Of a stretch of DNA of 64,000 nt, positions 43,231 to 52,672 are shown piece after piece; positions within the stretch are counted from its first letter, which is position 1, and every line of letters begins with the position of its first letter. Location of the stretch: contig OY969108.1 in assembly GCA_963697965.1 (NCBI GenBank), positions 3,348,001 through 3,412,000 on the forward strand, read 5' to 3'. The position numbers were made by a program, and so were the translations under genes. Below the pieces are notes generated by a model. That model saw only the letters and a list, made by a program, of their open reading frames with translations. It made no database searches and was not told the origin of the DNA. The stretch comes from JAPLJC01 sp963697965. GTDB taxonomy: Bacteria > Desulfobacterota > Desulfobaccia > Desulfobaccales > 0-14-0-80-60-11.

Positions 43231-44186
43231 TTTCGCAACCCCGGAAAGCGCTTCCTAAGCCAGCCCACGCCGCCCCCGGGGACAAAGAGGACGATGAGCA
43301 AGAGAATCATGCCCGTGGTGGCCAGCTGCAGGTCCTTGAAGAAGACGCTGGTGAGGAGGTAATCCCGCAGCTTCTCATAGCAGAAGGCCCCCAGCACCGG
43401 CCCCAGCAGGGTGCCATTGCCTCCCAGCATCACCATCACCAGGACCTCCAGGGACATCTGAAAATTGAAGGCGTCGTCGGGCTGCACGTTGCCATTCTTA
43501 AAGAAATAAAGGGTGCCGATGAGGCCGGGGAAAAAGGCGGAGATCAAAAAGGCCTTGGTCTTGTCCCGGGGGGCCTTGACCCCCATAACCATGGCGGTGT
43601 CCTCATCTTCCCGGATGGCGATGAGGCCCAGGCCGAAGCGGGAACGTCTCACCAGGTAGCTCACCACCACCACCGCCAGGGTGACCAGCCACAAAAGGAT
43701 GAAGGTGAGCCACAGGGCCTGGCCGGCGCCACCGTACCGTTCGTAGGCCGAGAAGTTGACGGACAGGCCGATGGAGCCGCCGAAGGGCCCAAAATTACTG
43801 ACAAAGGCCCCGGCTGCCTGGTTGACCCCGATGGTGGCCAGGGCAAAGTAGGCCCCCCGCAGTCTGAGAACTGCGGCGCCGATGATGAAGGCGATGGCCA
43901 TGGCCATGACCCCGCCGGCCAGGGCGGCCAGGTAAAGGGGCCACCCGAATTCGCTTAACAGATAGAAGCCGAAATAGCCGCCCATGCCGAAAAAGACGAT
44001 ATGGCCGAAATTAACGTAGCCGGTGTAGCCCATGATGATGTTCAGGCTGGAAGCCAGGCCGATGAACATCAGGACCGTGAAGGCCGTTTCCCGCATGGTG
44101 TCCTGGCGCAGGACCAGGACCACGAGGCCGCCCAGGAATACCAGGAGGAAACTGGGCCATAAACCTGATTGCCGGAAAGGGTTCAT
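43218..44186 (-). CDS. livM: Branched-chain amino acid ABC transporter permease LivM
   Basis: This is an inner-membrane permease of 322 residues with about nine to ten helices. It has the LivM-type SLNIIMGYTGYVNFGHIVFF near the N-terminus, an AYFALATIGVNQAAGAFVSN segment and the EAA-like cytoplasmic loop REDEDTAMVMGVKAPRDKT. It starts immediately after the livH stop (TAG-ATG), so the two permeases are translationally linked and form the heterodimeric channel. Confidence 0.95.
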   Translation of the reverse strand: MNPFRQSGLWPSFLLVFLGGLVVLVLRQDTMRETAFTVLMFIGLASSLNIIMGYTGYVNFGHIVFFGMGGYFGFYLLSEFGWPLYLAALAGGVMAMAIAFIIGAAVLRLRGAYFALATIGVNQAAGAFVSNFGPFGGSIGLSVNFSAYERYGGAGQALWLTFILLWLVTLAVVVVSYLVRRSRFGLGLIAIREDEDTAMVMGVKAPRDKTKAFLISAFFPGLIGTLYFFKNGNVQPDDAFNFQMSLEVLVMVMLGGNGTLLGPVLGAFCYEKLRDYLLTSVFFKDLQLATTGMILLLIVLFVPGGGVGWLRKRFPGLRKWLE

Positions 44187-45041
44187 CTATTTGGACCCTA
44201 ACAGCCCGGTGGGGCGGACCACCAGGACCAGGACAAACAGGACAAATTCCACCACTGTTACCCAGCTCACCGGCATGAAGATGGGAACCACCCCTTCCAG
44301 GCCACCCAGGAACAGCCCGCCCACCAGCGCCCCCAGGGGGTTGCCCAGCCCTCCCAGGACGCAAATGACGAAGGCCTTCAGTTGGTAGGAGGCGCCGCTC
44401 AAAATGGTGAAGGGGAAGAAGGTAGCGGTAAGCCCTCCGGCCACTGCGGCCAGCATGGTACCCAGGGCGAAGCTCAGGGCCAGGATCTGGGACGAAGGAA
44501 TCCCCATCAACTCCGCCGCCGCCTGGTTGCCGGACACGGCCCGGATGGCCTTCCCCGGCCGGGTAAAATAGAGAAATAGATAGAGGGCGCCGGTGATCAC
44601 CAGTGCGGCCAGGGCCGCCAGCAGACGGGTGCCGGTAAAAATAACTCCGCCCCAGTCGAAGGAGCCCGCCGAAAAGTTGATATTTCGGGGCGAGGTGGTG
44701 AAGACCGCGGTGCCCACCCCGATGATAATCATATTCACCGCGAAGGTGGACAGCAGGGTGGACAGATAACCCGCCTTGATCACCCGGTGCAGGGCCACCC
44801 CGTAAATCAAAAAGCCGAAGAGCAGGGAGAGGACCACCACCCCCACCAGGGCCAGGTAGGGATTGATCGCCAGATCGGTGAACAACATGTAGGTGGCGAA
44901 CATCCCCAGGGCCATGGTAGCCCCGTGGCTCAGGTTGATGACCCGCATCACCCCCCAAATCAGGGTGAGGCCCATGGCGGCCACGCCGTACACGAAGCCG
45001 ATGAGCAGGCCGTCAATTATCGAAGACAGAATTTGGGTCAA
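44187..45041 (-). CDS. livH: Branched-chain amino acid ABC transporter permease LivH
   Basis: This 284-residue inner-membrane permease has the hallmark start IIDGLLIGFVYGVAAMGLTL, then GVMRVINLSHGATMALGMF. The cytosolic coupling loop is AVSGNQAAAELMGIPSSQI. It lies 157 bp downstream of the solute-binding-protein gene, across a strong hairpin, and abuts livM. It partners LivM in the membrane. Confidence 0.95.
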   Translation of the reverse strand: MTQILSSIIDGLLIGFVYGVAAMGLTLIWGVMRVINLSHGATMALGMFATYMLFTDLAINPYLALVGVVVLSLLFGFLIYGVALHRVIKAGYLSTLLSTFAVNMIIIGVGTAVFTTSPRNINFSAGSFDWGGVIFTGTRLLAALAALVITGALYLFLYFTRPGKAIRAVSGNQAAAELMGIPSSQILALSFALGTMLAAVAGGLTATFFPFTILSGASYQLKAFVICVLGGLGNPLGALVGGLFLGGLEGVVPIFMPVSWVTVVEFVLFVLVLVVRPTGLLGSK

Positions 45042-45145
45042 CTTGAGGCTCCTGGACCGACAAAATCCTGATCCCGTTTCCCGGGAAGGGCCAGGCCATT
45101 TCCAGGTGAGGGGCCCGCAGCCCGCCCTGGCGCTTTTCCCCGGCA

Positions 45146-45176
45146 GAGGAGGGCACGGGCAGGCCGTGCCCTCCTC
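45146..45176 (-). other. Intercistronic hairpin between livK and livH
   Basis: GAGGAGGGCACGG pairs perfectly over 13 bp with CCGTGCCCTCCTC around a 5-base loop. No T-run follows. Such hairpins after binding-protein genes usually stabilise the upstream mRNA or cause partial termination, so that the binding protein exceeds the membrane parts. Confidence 0.7.
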
Positions 45177-45198
45177 TCAGATGTCCTTCAAGTCAAGG

Positions 45199-46452
45199 TT
45201 AATGCGCCGGACAGAGGAAGGCCTGTCCACTGGCGGCGGCCGGCGGATACACCGCCACTTTCTCCGGCTTGCCCTGGGCATCCTTCTGCCACTGGATGAC
45301 GATCATCTGGTGGCCGATTTGGAGGCCGTGGGCCTGGGGGGTGGTGTCAAACTTGGTGAGACCGAAAAAAGTGTACATGTCTTCCCCATCGAGGGCCGCC
45401 TTGACCTTATCCGTGTCTGTGGAGCCGGCCTTTAATATGGCCTCTTGCAAGATCAGCCCGGCGGCGTAGCCCCCGGCGCTGTGATAGGAGGGATCTTCAT
45501 GGTACTTGGCCTTATACGCCTCGATAAATTGCTCCACCGTGGGGCCGAACCACATCACCCCTTCCTTCTTGGCCGCCTCCGGGCTGTACTTGGCCAGCGG
45601 TTCCCACTGGGATGATCCTGTCACACAGATGCAGGCATCGCCCAGTTCGGCGAATTTGGGCTCCGGCGGGGCCACCAGCAGGCCGACCAACTTGGGATTG
45701 ATCTTCTTTTCATAAATCTGCCGGGCGAGGGTGGTGGTATCGGAGAAGTGGCCGCCGCCCATCACTGCGTCGGTCCCGGGCGGAATCTTGTCGATGTAAG
45801 GGGAGAAATCGGTGGTGGCAGGGTCATAGCCTTCATCCATCACTATTTTAAAGCCTTTCTCCGTGGCGAATTTCTTCAGACCGTTCACACAGGCGGTGGA
45901 GAAATTGTCCTTTGAATAAATGATGGCGATGGTCTTGGCCTGGGGGGCCAGCTTGGCCAACACTTCGACAGGTCCCGTCAGGTAGAAGCCGGCAGGGGTG
46001 TAAGCCTGGTAGACCAGGGTGTAGCCTTTTTGATGGGTGGCTTCCGCAGCCGCCCCCGCGGTGATCATAATCTTCTTATACTGTTGGGCGATGATCGCGG
46101 CAGCATCCGCCAGGGGGCTGCTGTAGGGACTGATAAGGAAGTCGACTTTATCGGTGGTGATGAGGCGGGTATAAAGCTCTTGCACCCGATCCTTTTTGCT
46201 CTCGTCGTCATAAAATTTGGCGGCCAATTTGATGGCGGTGCCGTCGGCCAGCTTGATGCCTCCCGCCTGGTTCACCGTGTCGATCCAGAGGTTCAAGCCG
46301 TTGATCTGGCGGATGGCCTCCACGTTGAACGCTCCGGTCTGAGAGGCGGTAAAGCCCAGAGTTATGGTCTTTTCCGCAGCCATCCCGGGAGCGCCAAGCC
46401 CCAAGAACATGACAACTATGGCCAGACAGCTAACCAATCCCAAACGCCTCAT
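45199..46452 (-). CDS. livK: ABC transporter substrate-binding protein (LivK type)
   Basis: This is a periplasmic binding protein of 417 residues (Peripla_BP_6 type). The signal peptide is about 1-25 (LVSCLAIVVMFLGLGAPGMAA). The mature part begins EKTITLGFTASQTGAFN, and contains GLNLWIDTVNQAGGI, DFLISPYSSPLADAAAIIAQ and HSAGGYAAGLILQEAI, the usual two-lobed pattern. The start has AAGGAGGATCT upstream and a promoter candidate 65-95 bases further up. It is the first gene of the operon. The ligand is unknown. The ending (ASGQAFLCPAH) and the family variant point to amides or amino acids rather than to a specific one. Confidence 0.93.
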   Translation of the reverse strand: MRRLGLVSCLAIVVMFLGLGAPGMAAEKTITLGFTASQTGAFNVEAIRQINGLNLWIDTVNQAGGIKLADGTAIKLAAKFYDDESKKDRVQELYTRLITTDKVDFLISPYSSPLADAAAIIAQQYKKIMITAGAAAEATHQKGYTLVYQAYTPAGFYLTGPVEVLAKLAPQAKTIAIIYSKDNFSTACVNGLKKFATEKGFKIVMDEGYDPATTDFSPYIDKIPPGTDAVMGGGHFSDTTTLARQIYEKKINPKLVGLLVAPPEPKFAELGDACICVTGSSQWEPLAKYSPEAAKKEGVMWFGPTVEQFIEAYKAKYHEDPSYHSAGGYAAGLILQEAILKAGSTDTDKVKAALDGEDMYTFFGLTKFDTTPQAHGLQIGHQMIVIQWQKDAQGKPEKVAVYPPAAASGQAFLCPAH

Positions 46453-46517
46453 AGATCCTCCTTGGTCCTATTACCGGACCTCGCCAAATGAGTTAAAGAC
46501 TCCCCTATTATTGGGGC

Positions 46518-46546
46518 ATATTACTCACAACTTGTTTATACAGCAA
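46518..46546 (-). promoter_or_regulatory. Candidate sigma-70 promoter of the liv operon
   Basis: On the minus strand, TTGCTG (46546-46541), a 17-base spacer and TAATAT (46523-46518) precede livK by about 65 bases. The -35 is imperfect. Confidence 0.5.
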
Positions 46547-46637
46547 GGAAAAGGGTGCTTTCAAGCGATATCTTGATCATCCCACTGGGAAAATTTCAGT
46601 TCCTTCGTAGGAAATATTCTCACTGGCGGCTGAAGAT

Positions 46638-47207
46638 CTAATGCAAGTAGGGGCGCAGAAATTCCATGCCTTCCCGGGGCGCCGCCTCCCCTTGGAACCG
46701 GAAAGGTACCGGGATTATCCCTCCCATGACTGAGGCCAGGCGAAAACTGCCGGAGATTTGGTAGTGGACTTTCTGCTGAGAATTTTGCAGAAACCCGGGC
46801 AAAAAGCCCAGCAGGGTGTCCAACTTCACCAGGATGGGGACCCGGGCCACCGTCTGCCCCCCGGCAGGCAGGTTCACCGCCTCCTGGGAAGACCCTGTGG
46901 CTACACTGCGGCCTTCGATCAATAACTGATAGTCGTAGCCCAGCAGGTTCAGGGGCTGGGGGTTGGGATTTTTCAGGAGCAGGTTGGCAGCCAGGGGCCA
47001 GCCCTTCGCGGTGGGTTGATAGACGGTGAGGCCCTGGAAGGTGACCTCGGGGGCCTGAATCTCTCCCCGGGCCAGCTCCTGGACGCCGCAGCCGGCCGCC
47101 GCCACCAAGACAGCCAACCCGAGCAGCCAGAGGCAGGCCCTCGCCAGTGGTGGAGTCCAGGCGCCGCCAGGGTGATCGCCGGCACATAATCGCGGTTTAA
47201 TCCTCAT
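46638..47207 (-). CDS. LEA14-like (water stress / hypersensitive response domain) lipoprotein
   Basis: This is a 189-residue protein. A lipoprotein signal (LWLLGLAVLVAAAGCG) precedes one LEA-type-2 beta-sandwich domain: APEVTFQGLTVYQPT, ANLLLKNPNPQPLNLLGYDY (the conserved NPNP segment), IEGRSVATGSSQEAVNLPAG and VHYQISGSFRL. Bacterial members sit at the envelope and have no settled function. It ends about 185 bp before livK and starts about 150 bp after the TPR gene on the same strand. It is probably separate from the liv operon, which has its own promoter candidate. Confidence 0.87.
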   Translation of the reverse strand: MRIKPRLCAGDHPGGAWTPPLARACLWLLGLAVLVAAAGCGVQELARGEIQAPEVTFQGLTVYQPTAKGWPLAANLLLKNPNPQPLNLLGYDYQLLIEGRSVATGSSQEAVNLPAGGQTVARVPILVKLDTLLGFLPGFLQNSQQKVHYQISGSFRLASVMGGIIPVPFRFQGEAAPREGMEFLRPYLH

Positions 47208-47357
47208 GAGTTATTTTTAAACTTTATAACTGTGGAGGATTAAGTCAAGAGCGCTTCTGTCAAATTGGGGGGCGCAGGGGGCCCCGGTGGCGCGGGCTGC
47301 TCACCTCGCTGAACTGGAACCTGGGGGGTGGGGGGGATTCGGGATGGCGGACTGGCC

Positions 47358-48323
47358 TCAGCTGTTGCCCTGCCGGAGTTGCTGCAGCTTTTCCAAGGCC
47401 CGCTGCAAGTTGGTCTTGGCTTCCTCGTAAAAAGAAGGTCGTAGTTCAATAGCCCGTTGGAAGCACTTGGCTGCTTCTTCATATTGACCTGCCACGAAAT
47501 AGTAGACCCCGACGTTGTTGTAGGCCTGGGCCTCATCCCCGGCCTTCATGAAGGCTTCCAGGGCCTCATTGTAGTGTTTTTCCGAGGCCAGGGCCATCCC
47601 CAATTGATTATTGAGCTTTTCGTTTTTCGGATCCCGGGCCAGCCCTTGTTGCAGGCAGGCGATGGCTCGCCGGTAATCCTTCAAATCGATGTAGGCCTGC
47701 GCCAGGGGCGGGATGCTGGAAACGTGGCGGGGGTCAACCATCAGGGCCTGCTTTAGTTGGACCACCGCCTTGCCGGGCTGACCACTCTCCAGGTAGGCCA
47801 CCCCCAGGAGGTGCAGGGAATTGACCCGTTCGGGATCCTGGCCCAGGACCGTCTGGAATTCATCGATGGCCAGGGGGTAATTCTTTTCCTGCAGGAGCAC
47901 CAGCCCCATAGCTTCGTGGGCCTGGAGCATCTCCGGCCGGTGCATCAGAACCAGGGCCAGTTCCTGCTGGGCTGCCTGCCACTGGCCGTTGAGCAGGAAA
48001 AGGACCGCGACCTTGTAATGCAGGTCATAGCGATCTGGGTGGTCCCGGAGAATTGACAGATAATCGAGCAGGGAGGATTCGTAGTCCCCGCCCTGTACGG
48101 CGACGTCCCCCAAGGCCTCTTGCCGGTCAGGCGGCAGGGCTTGTTTATCCCCCGTAAAGTGCGCCTTCATTTTGTTCCAGATGGTGTCGTTGGAAGAGCT
48201 GCTGGCGGCAAGGGTCTCCAGAGCGGAGGGACGGGTCGCCCCTTGTTGCTGGGCGCATCCGGGAGAGAGCATCAGCATGGCCAGAAGCCAGGAGATGGCT
48301 GCCAGGGGTTTAATAACCTTCAT
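47358..48323 (-). CDS. TPR lipoprotein (TadD-like)
   Basis: This is a 321-residue protein with a lipoprotein signal (ISWLLAMLMLSPGC). At least six TPR units follow (EALGDVAVQGGDYESSLLDY, HEAMGLVLLQEKNYPLAIDE, LGVAYLESGQPGKAVVQLKQ, LGMALASEKHYNEALEAFMK, VGVYYFVAGQYEEAAKCFQR). It matches the TadD-type pilus-assembly lipoproteins. Its start overlaps the stop of the LytR_C gene upstream by 14 bases, and it is the last gene of the Tad-like group. It probably aids secretin assembly at the outer membrane, by analogy with pilotins. Confidence 0.85.
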   Translation of the reverse strand: MKVIKPLAAISWLLAMLMLSPGCAQQQGATRPSALETLAASSSSNDTIWNKMKAHFTGDKQALPPDRQEALGDVAVQGGDYESSLLDYLSILRDHPDRYDLHYKVAVLFLLNGQWQAAQQELALVLMHRPEMLQAHEAMGLVLLQEKNYPLAIDEFQTVLGQDPERVNSLHLLGVAYLESGQPGKAVVQLKQALMVDPRHVSSIPPLAQAYIDLKDYRRAIACLQQGLARDPKNEKLNNQLGMALASEKHYNEALEAFMKAGDEAQAYNNVGVYYFVAGQYEEAAKCFQRAIELRPSFYEEAKTNLQRALEKLQQLRQGNS

Positions 48324-50606
48324 TACCTTTCTCGGTCAAGCGCGCCATGGTTTGCGGCTGGGCCAGGAGATCGCTCCCCAGCAGGATCCTAATGTCCACT
48401 CCGGCTCTGAGCTTGAGGGACTCCACCAATTGGGCCTTGGGGAAGAACTGGGAGACGAGGGCCTGGGCAACCTTCTCGGTGCCGGGGCGGTAGGAGATTA
48501 CCGTGGTTTCAGCCCCGAAATCGATATAGTTGCCAATTATGCCGACATTGAACCCTTGTTGGGACAACTGCGCCCGGGTCTGGTGAGCCAGCATCTGGGC
48601 CCGGGTGCCATTCCGGATCTCGATGACGCTGTCTATCAGCTCTTCGGCGGTCAGCGCTCCCAGGGGAACCTTGGGGTGGACCAGGGTCTTCGCCGGGGTG
48701 AGCGGCGGCCCAGGCCGGGGTGAGCGGGCGGCCCCGGAAGCGGCCGTACTCGCCAGGATCAGCGAGGCAGCCGGCCTTTGGGAAGCCAGCGGCCGGGGTT
48801 GCGGCTCTCGCGGGGAGGCGCCCGGCTCTTCCCCACTTAAGCGGGCCATGATGCGGGGGTGCTCGAGGAGATCGCGGCCCAGCAAGATCTTGATTTCCAC
48901 TCCATTTCTGAACGCGGCAGACTCTGCCAACCGGGCCTCGGGGAAAATCTCGGAGTGGAGGACCCGGGCCACCCGCTCCGCCCCCGGGCCGTAATAGATC
49001 ACCGTGGAATCCGCTCCGAAATCGAGATAGTTGCCGATCTGAGCAACATTGAAGCCTTCCTGGAATAGCAAGCTCCGGGCCAGGTGGGCCAGGTCTCGGC
49101 TGCCGTTGCCATTCAGGACTTCGATGTTGGTCCCCACCCGCTCTGCGGCGGTCAGGATTATCGGGGGCGCGGCCTCTTTGGCGGCCCTTTGCGCCTCAAC
49201 CTTCGCCGCCGCGGCGAGCACCCTGGCCGGGGCCGGCGCCTTCGCCAGGGTTTTTCCCTGAACTGCCACGGATTTGCTGGAGGAAGCCGCCACTGGCGGA
49301 GCAGGCGCTGGCGCCACTTTGGCCGTCTCCAGCAACCCTGCCGTTGGCCGGGTAGCCGCAGGCGCGGCGGGGGCCGCCGCCTGGACAGTGATGGGCGGTT
49401 TCGCCGCCGGTGGCCTGGTTTGGGTGGCGATTATCACCGGGGCCGCTGGTTGCTGTGGGGCCGGCGCCTTCGCCACGGTTTTTCCCTGAATTGCCACGGA
49501 TTTGCTGGAGAAAGCCGCCACTGGCGGAGCAGGTGCTGGCGCCTCTTTGGCCGCCTCCAGCAACCCTGCCGTTGGCCGGGTAGCCGCAGGTGCGGCTGGG
49601 GCCGCCGCCGCGAAAGTGATGGGCGGTTTCGGCGCCTGGATTACGGTTTGGGTGGCAACTAGCACCGGGGCCGGCGGTTGCTGTGGGGCCGCCGCCTTAG
49701 CTGCTTCCGCCAACCCTGCCGCTGGCGTAGCCTTGACGCTGGCCTGCCCTTCAGCCACCACCAGGGATCCATCTTGGGACGCAACAATGGCAGGGGCCGC
49801 GGCCAAAGGCCGCGCCGCCTCCACGGCTGGGGATGCTGGCTCTGCCGGTGATTTGGCTGAAGAAGCGGCCAGTGGCCGGCCTGGCCCCGGCTCCTCTAGA
49901 TTGGCATAGGCGGGACCGCTCATTCCCAGGAAAGCCAGGGCCTGGTTCATCCTGGTTTTGGCGAGGGTGGCGCCTTCCGCTTCCTCCCAAAGCCGTTTGG
50001 CCTCCGCCAGCTTGCCCTGGCGGCACCATAGAGTCCTAAATTGTTCCGGGCGGCCATATTGCCGGGATCACGGGCCAGGGCCTCCTGGAAGCAGGATTCG
50101 GCCCTGCGCAAGTCTCCCTGAAGATAAAAGGAGAAGCACCAATTGTTGCGCAAGGCCCGGTTTTCGCCATAGCGTGTCAGGGTCTCCTGGTACAACTCCT
50201 GAGCCTGTGGGAATTGTCCCTGCTCCTGGTACATCTGGGCCAGGGCATCCACCACCTTGATATTAGTGGGATCCGCCTCGTGGGCCTGCTGCAAATTCTT
50301 TAAGGCGACTTCCGGCCTTCCCAGCAACTGGTAATAATGGGCATTATACAACAACCGGGCGGCGTCCGCCGCGGCTGGCAAGGCTACAACCCGGTTGGTC
50401 TCATTATTAGCCAACCAGGAGGCGTTGCAACCCGCCCCCAGCAACGCCCCGGCCAGCGCCGCCATGGCCAGTGGCCACGCCAGCCGGCGCTGCCGGACAG
50501 AGGCTGGTCCAGCGGCGGCTGCCCCGGAAGGACTCCGGGGTGGTAGCTGCTGCCGCCGGGACCCCCTGTCCCCTGGCCATAATTGGTCGAGCCCTGCTGC
50601 CGGCAT
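48310..50606 (-). pseudogene. TPR protein with two LytR_C domains, split by a frameshift
   Basis: The first frame (from 50606) has a hydrophobic, lipoprotein-like segment (WPLAMAALAGALLGAGC), then three TPR units (ALKNLQQAHEADPTNIKVVD ... AESCFQEALARDPGNMAARN), and drifts into an unrelated tail ending at 49947. The adjacent frame continues the last TPR (WCRQGKLAEAKRLWEEAEGA) from about 50030. It then has a long Ala/Pro-rich linker with near-repeats of ATRPTAGLLE and two LytR C-terminal domains (GTNIEVLNGNGSRDLAHLAR; DSVIEIRNGTRAQMLAHQTR), each ending in an ILLG-DLL motif. Joined, it is about 765 residues. LytR_C-TPR proteins occur with Tad secretins and may link the secretin to peptidoglycan. 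The frameshift may be a sequencing error. Confidence 0.8.
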
Positions 50607-50626
50607 GATTGCTCACCCCGTTTTAA

Positions 50627-50962
50627 TCACTGCGGCGGCGCCGCCCCGCCACCTAAAGTAGAGCTCGTCCCGGTCATCCCGCTCGCCCCGCCTGTCGACC
50701 CAGTGCCCGCCTTCTCACCGGTGAAGCTCTTGTTATATGCCTCCATTTCACTAGCTCCGGCCTTGGGGGTCAGCCCCACCATCGGGGTGTCCGTCAGGCC
50801 GGCCTGGGGATTGAGCACCGACTGGGCGATATTGTTTTGCACCGAATTGCCGTAGTCCTTTTGGAGGATGTCGGGGCTGACACAACCCGTCAGCCATAAC
50901 AGCGCCAGGGCCAACCCGATGAGGCCGCTTCCGGCTTTCAACCTTCGGCTCTCGTTTTTCAT
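50627..50962 (-). CDS. Small lipoprotein of the Tad-like group (CpaD/RcpB-like)
   Basis: This is a 111-residue protein with a clear lipoprotein signal (LIGLALALLWLTGC). The mature part contains DYGNSVQNNIAQSVLNPQAG and EMEAYNKSFTGE, the G-N-S-V...NP...Y-x-x-S-F pattern of small pilus-assembly lipoproteins that partner Tad secretins. A Gly/Thr-rich tail follows. It lies between the secretin gene and the TPR-LytR_C gene on the same strand (97 bp after the secretin). A role in secretin stabilisation is inferred from context. Confidence 0.75.
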   Translation of the reverse strand: MKNESRRLKAGSGLIGLALALLWLTGCVSPDILQKDYGNSVQNNIAQSVLNPQAGLTDTPMVGLTPKAGASEMEAYNKSFTGEKAGTGSTGGASGMTGTSSTLGGGAAPPQ

Positions 50963-51058
50963 TTCTAGCCTCTGCCTGAGATATGATAGAGGAACAAGTG
51001 AATGGTTGACAGGTGAAATGGCTGGGCGGCCTTTTAACCTGTTAACTGTTCCCCGCGA

Positions 51059-52543
51059 TTACGGTTTTTGAATCCCAAAACCAGCCGGCAGCGGTTGGGC
51101 CGGCTGCTGGACCTGGACCGGCGCCCCCTTCGGCGGCTGCCCCTGAATCCACCCCAGGAGATATTTCTCATAGTCGTTCGTGTCTACCCACTTGTCATCG
51201 GACATCCGGGCCGTGCCCGGGGCCAGGGGCTTCACCAGGTGCGGGGTCACCAGCACCACCAGTTCGGTTTCCTGCTTCTGCCAACTGCTGGAACGGAAAA
51301 GGGTCCCCAAAACGGGGACGTCCCCCAGCCAGGGAAACTTGTTGACGACATTGGTGTCCAAGTTTTTGAGCAGCCCGGCCATGGCAATGGTCTGCCCGTC
51401 ATGGACCTCCAGATGGGTACTCATTTTCCGATCCAAGAACCCTTGAATGTTGAAGCCGGCGACCTGCACAGTCACGGTGGGGTCCAGCTCCGAAACCTCG
51501 GGTTCCAATTTCATGGCGATCATGTCGCCGTCCAGCACCGTGGGAGTGAAATTCAAGCTCACCCCGTACGGCTGGTATGTAACGGTGACGGTGGCGGCGC
51601 CCACCGCGCTGGGCTGGGGACTCGGCACGGGATACAAGCCGCCGGCCAGGAAGGAGGCCGGCTGGCCGCTGGTGGTCACCAGGTTGGGCTCCGCCAGCAC
51701 CCGCCCCAGGTTATTCTGCTTGAGCATGGTAAAGAACATGTTCCAGATGAGCCCGCCGCCCTTAAAACTCGCAATGGCCTGGAGATTCGAACTTTGGCTT
51801 GTAGCATAGGAAAGGCCGCCTTGGGTGGTCCCGCCTGTGGAAGACACGCTTGTAGAAGTGCCGAAACTACGGGTCAAAGCCGTGAGGGCATTCAGGCCGT
51901 TGATCTGTTGCACAAAAATATTGCCTGAGGAAGCAATGCCATACCAGTTGATCCCCATTTGGTCAATAACGGTCCGGTCGATCTCCGCCAGGCGCACCTC
52001 CACCATCACCTGCTGCACCCCCCCGATGTGGAGCAGGTTCACCACCTTATCCTTTTTGCCTCCGCTAAAGGAGTTCGCCAGGGAGAGCGCGGTCTCCTGG
52101 GCCACGGGCCCGGTCACCTCGCCGGAGAGCACCACGGTGTCGCCCGCGGCCTGCACCGCGATTTTTTGGCCGGGCAGGATCTGGTGCAGCTTTTCTTTCA
52201 AAAGGGTGAGGTCCGCCTCCACCGTCACGGTGGCCGAAGTGAACCGGCCTTTGCCCCAGATGCTCAGGTTGGTGACCCCGGAATGGAGGCCGTTAACGTA
52301 AAGTTCCTTTTCGGAGATCAGGATGATGTCGGCGATCTCCGGGTCGGCCACGGAGATGCGGGTAATGGGGTAGGCCGTGCGCAGCACCTTGGACTGCCCC
52401 ACCTGCAGGTGCAGCACCTGGGTGATCTCCTGACTCTTCATCCTTTCGGTTAGGTTCGCCCCGGCGGCGCTGCTTGCCCCCAATCCCCACAGCAGCGCCG
52501 ATAAGGACAGCAACCACACCCACCTGGCTGCCATTGTCTTCAC
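51059..52543 (-). CDS. rcpA: Tad/Flp-type outer-membrane secretin (RcpA/CpaC family)
   Basis: This outer-membrane channel of 494 residues serves Tad pili or a related export system. The signal peptide is about 1-29. The N-terminal pilus-assembly domain reads LHLQVGQSKVLRTAYPITRI and ADPEIADIILISEKELYVNG. A BON-like strand set follows (about 115-170). The secretin domain carries QVMVEVRLAEIDRTVIDQMG, LAEPNLVTTSGQPASFLAGG and the final FPWLGDVPVLGTLFRS motif, then LVVLVTPHLVKPL. It starts with GTG 52543 (AAGGAGTAGGG upstream) or ATG 52534. It heads the minus-strand group. No CpaB, prepilin, CpaE/F or TadB/C gene is visible in the window. Confidence 0.93.
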   Translation of the reverse strand: MKTMAARWVWLLSLSALLWGLGASSAAGANLTERMKSQEITQVLHLQVGQSKVLRTAYPITRISVADPEIADIILISEKELYVNGLHSGVTNLSIWGKGRFTSATVTVEADLTLLKEKLHQILPGQKIAVQAAGDTVVLSGEVTGPVAQETALSLANSFSGGKKDKVVNLLHIGGVQQVMVEVRLAEIDRTVIDQMGINWYGIASSGNIFVQQINGLNALTALTRSFGTSTSVSSTGGTTQGGLSYATSQSSNLQAIASFKGGGLIWNMFFTMLKQNNLGRVLAEPNLVTTSGQPASFLAGGLYPVPSPQPSAVGAATVTVTYQPYGVSLNFTPTVLDGDMIAMKLEPEVSELDPTVTVQVAGFNIQGFLDRKMSTHLEVHDGQTIAMAGLLKNLDTNVVNKFPWLGDVPVLGTLFRSSSWQKQETELVVLVTPHLVKPLAPGTARMSDDKWVDTNDYEKYLLGWIQGQPPKGAPVQVQQPAQPLPAGFGIQKP

Positions 52544-52643
52544 CCCCTACTCCTTAATCCTATTCGAATATTTTACTATTTTACTTAAATTTTCCGGAAG
52601 GTTACCCACCTGCAATTCTAGCAATTCTATAAGAATATTTGCA

Positions 52644-52672
52644 TCATTATAATGTTAAATTATTTTTGTCAA
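52644..52672 (-). promoter_or_regulatory. Candidate promoter of the secretin operon
   Basis: On the minus strand, TTGACA (52672-52667) is followed by TATAAT after 15 bases (52651-52646) or TAATGA after 17 bases (52649-52644), in an AT-rich region about 100 bases before the secretin start. Confidence 0.55.
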
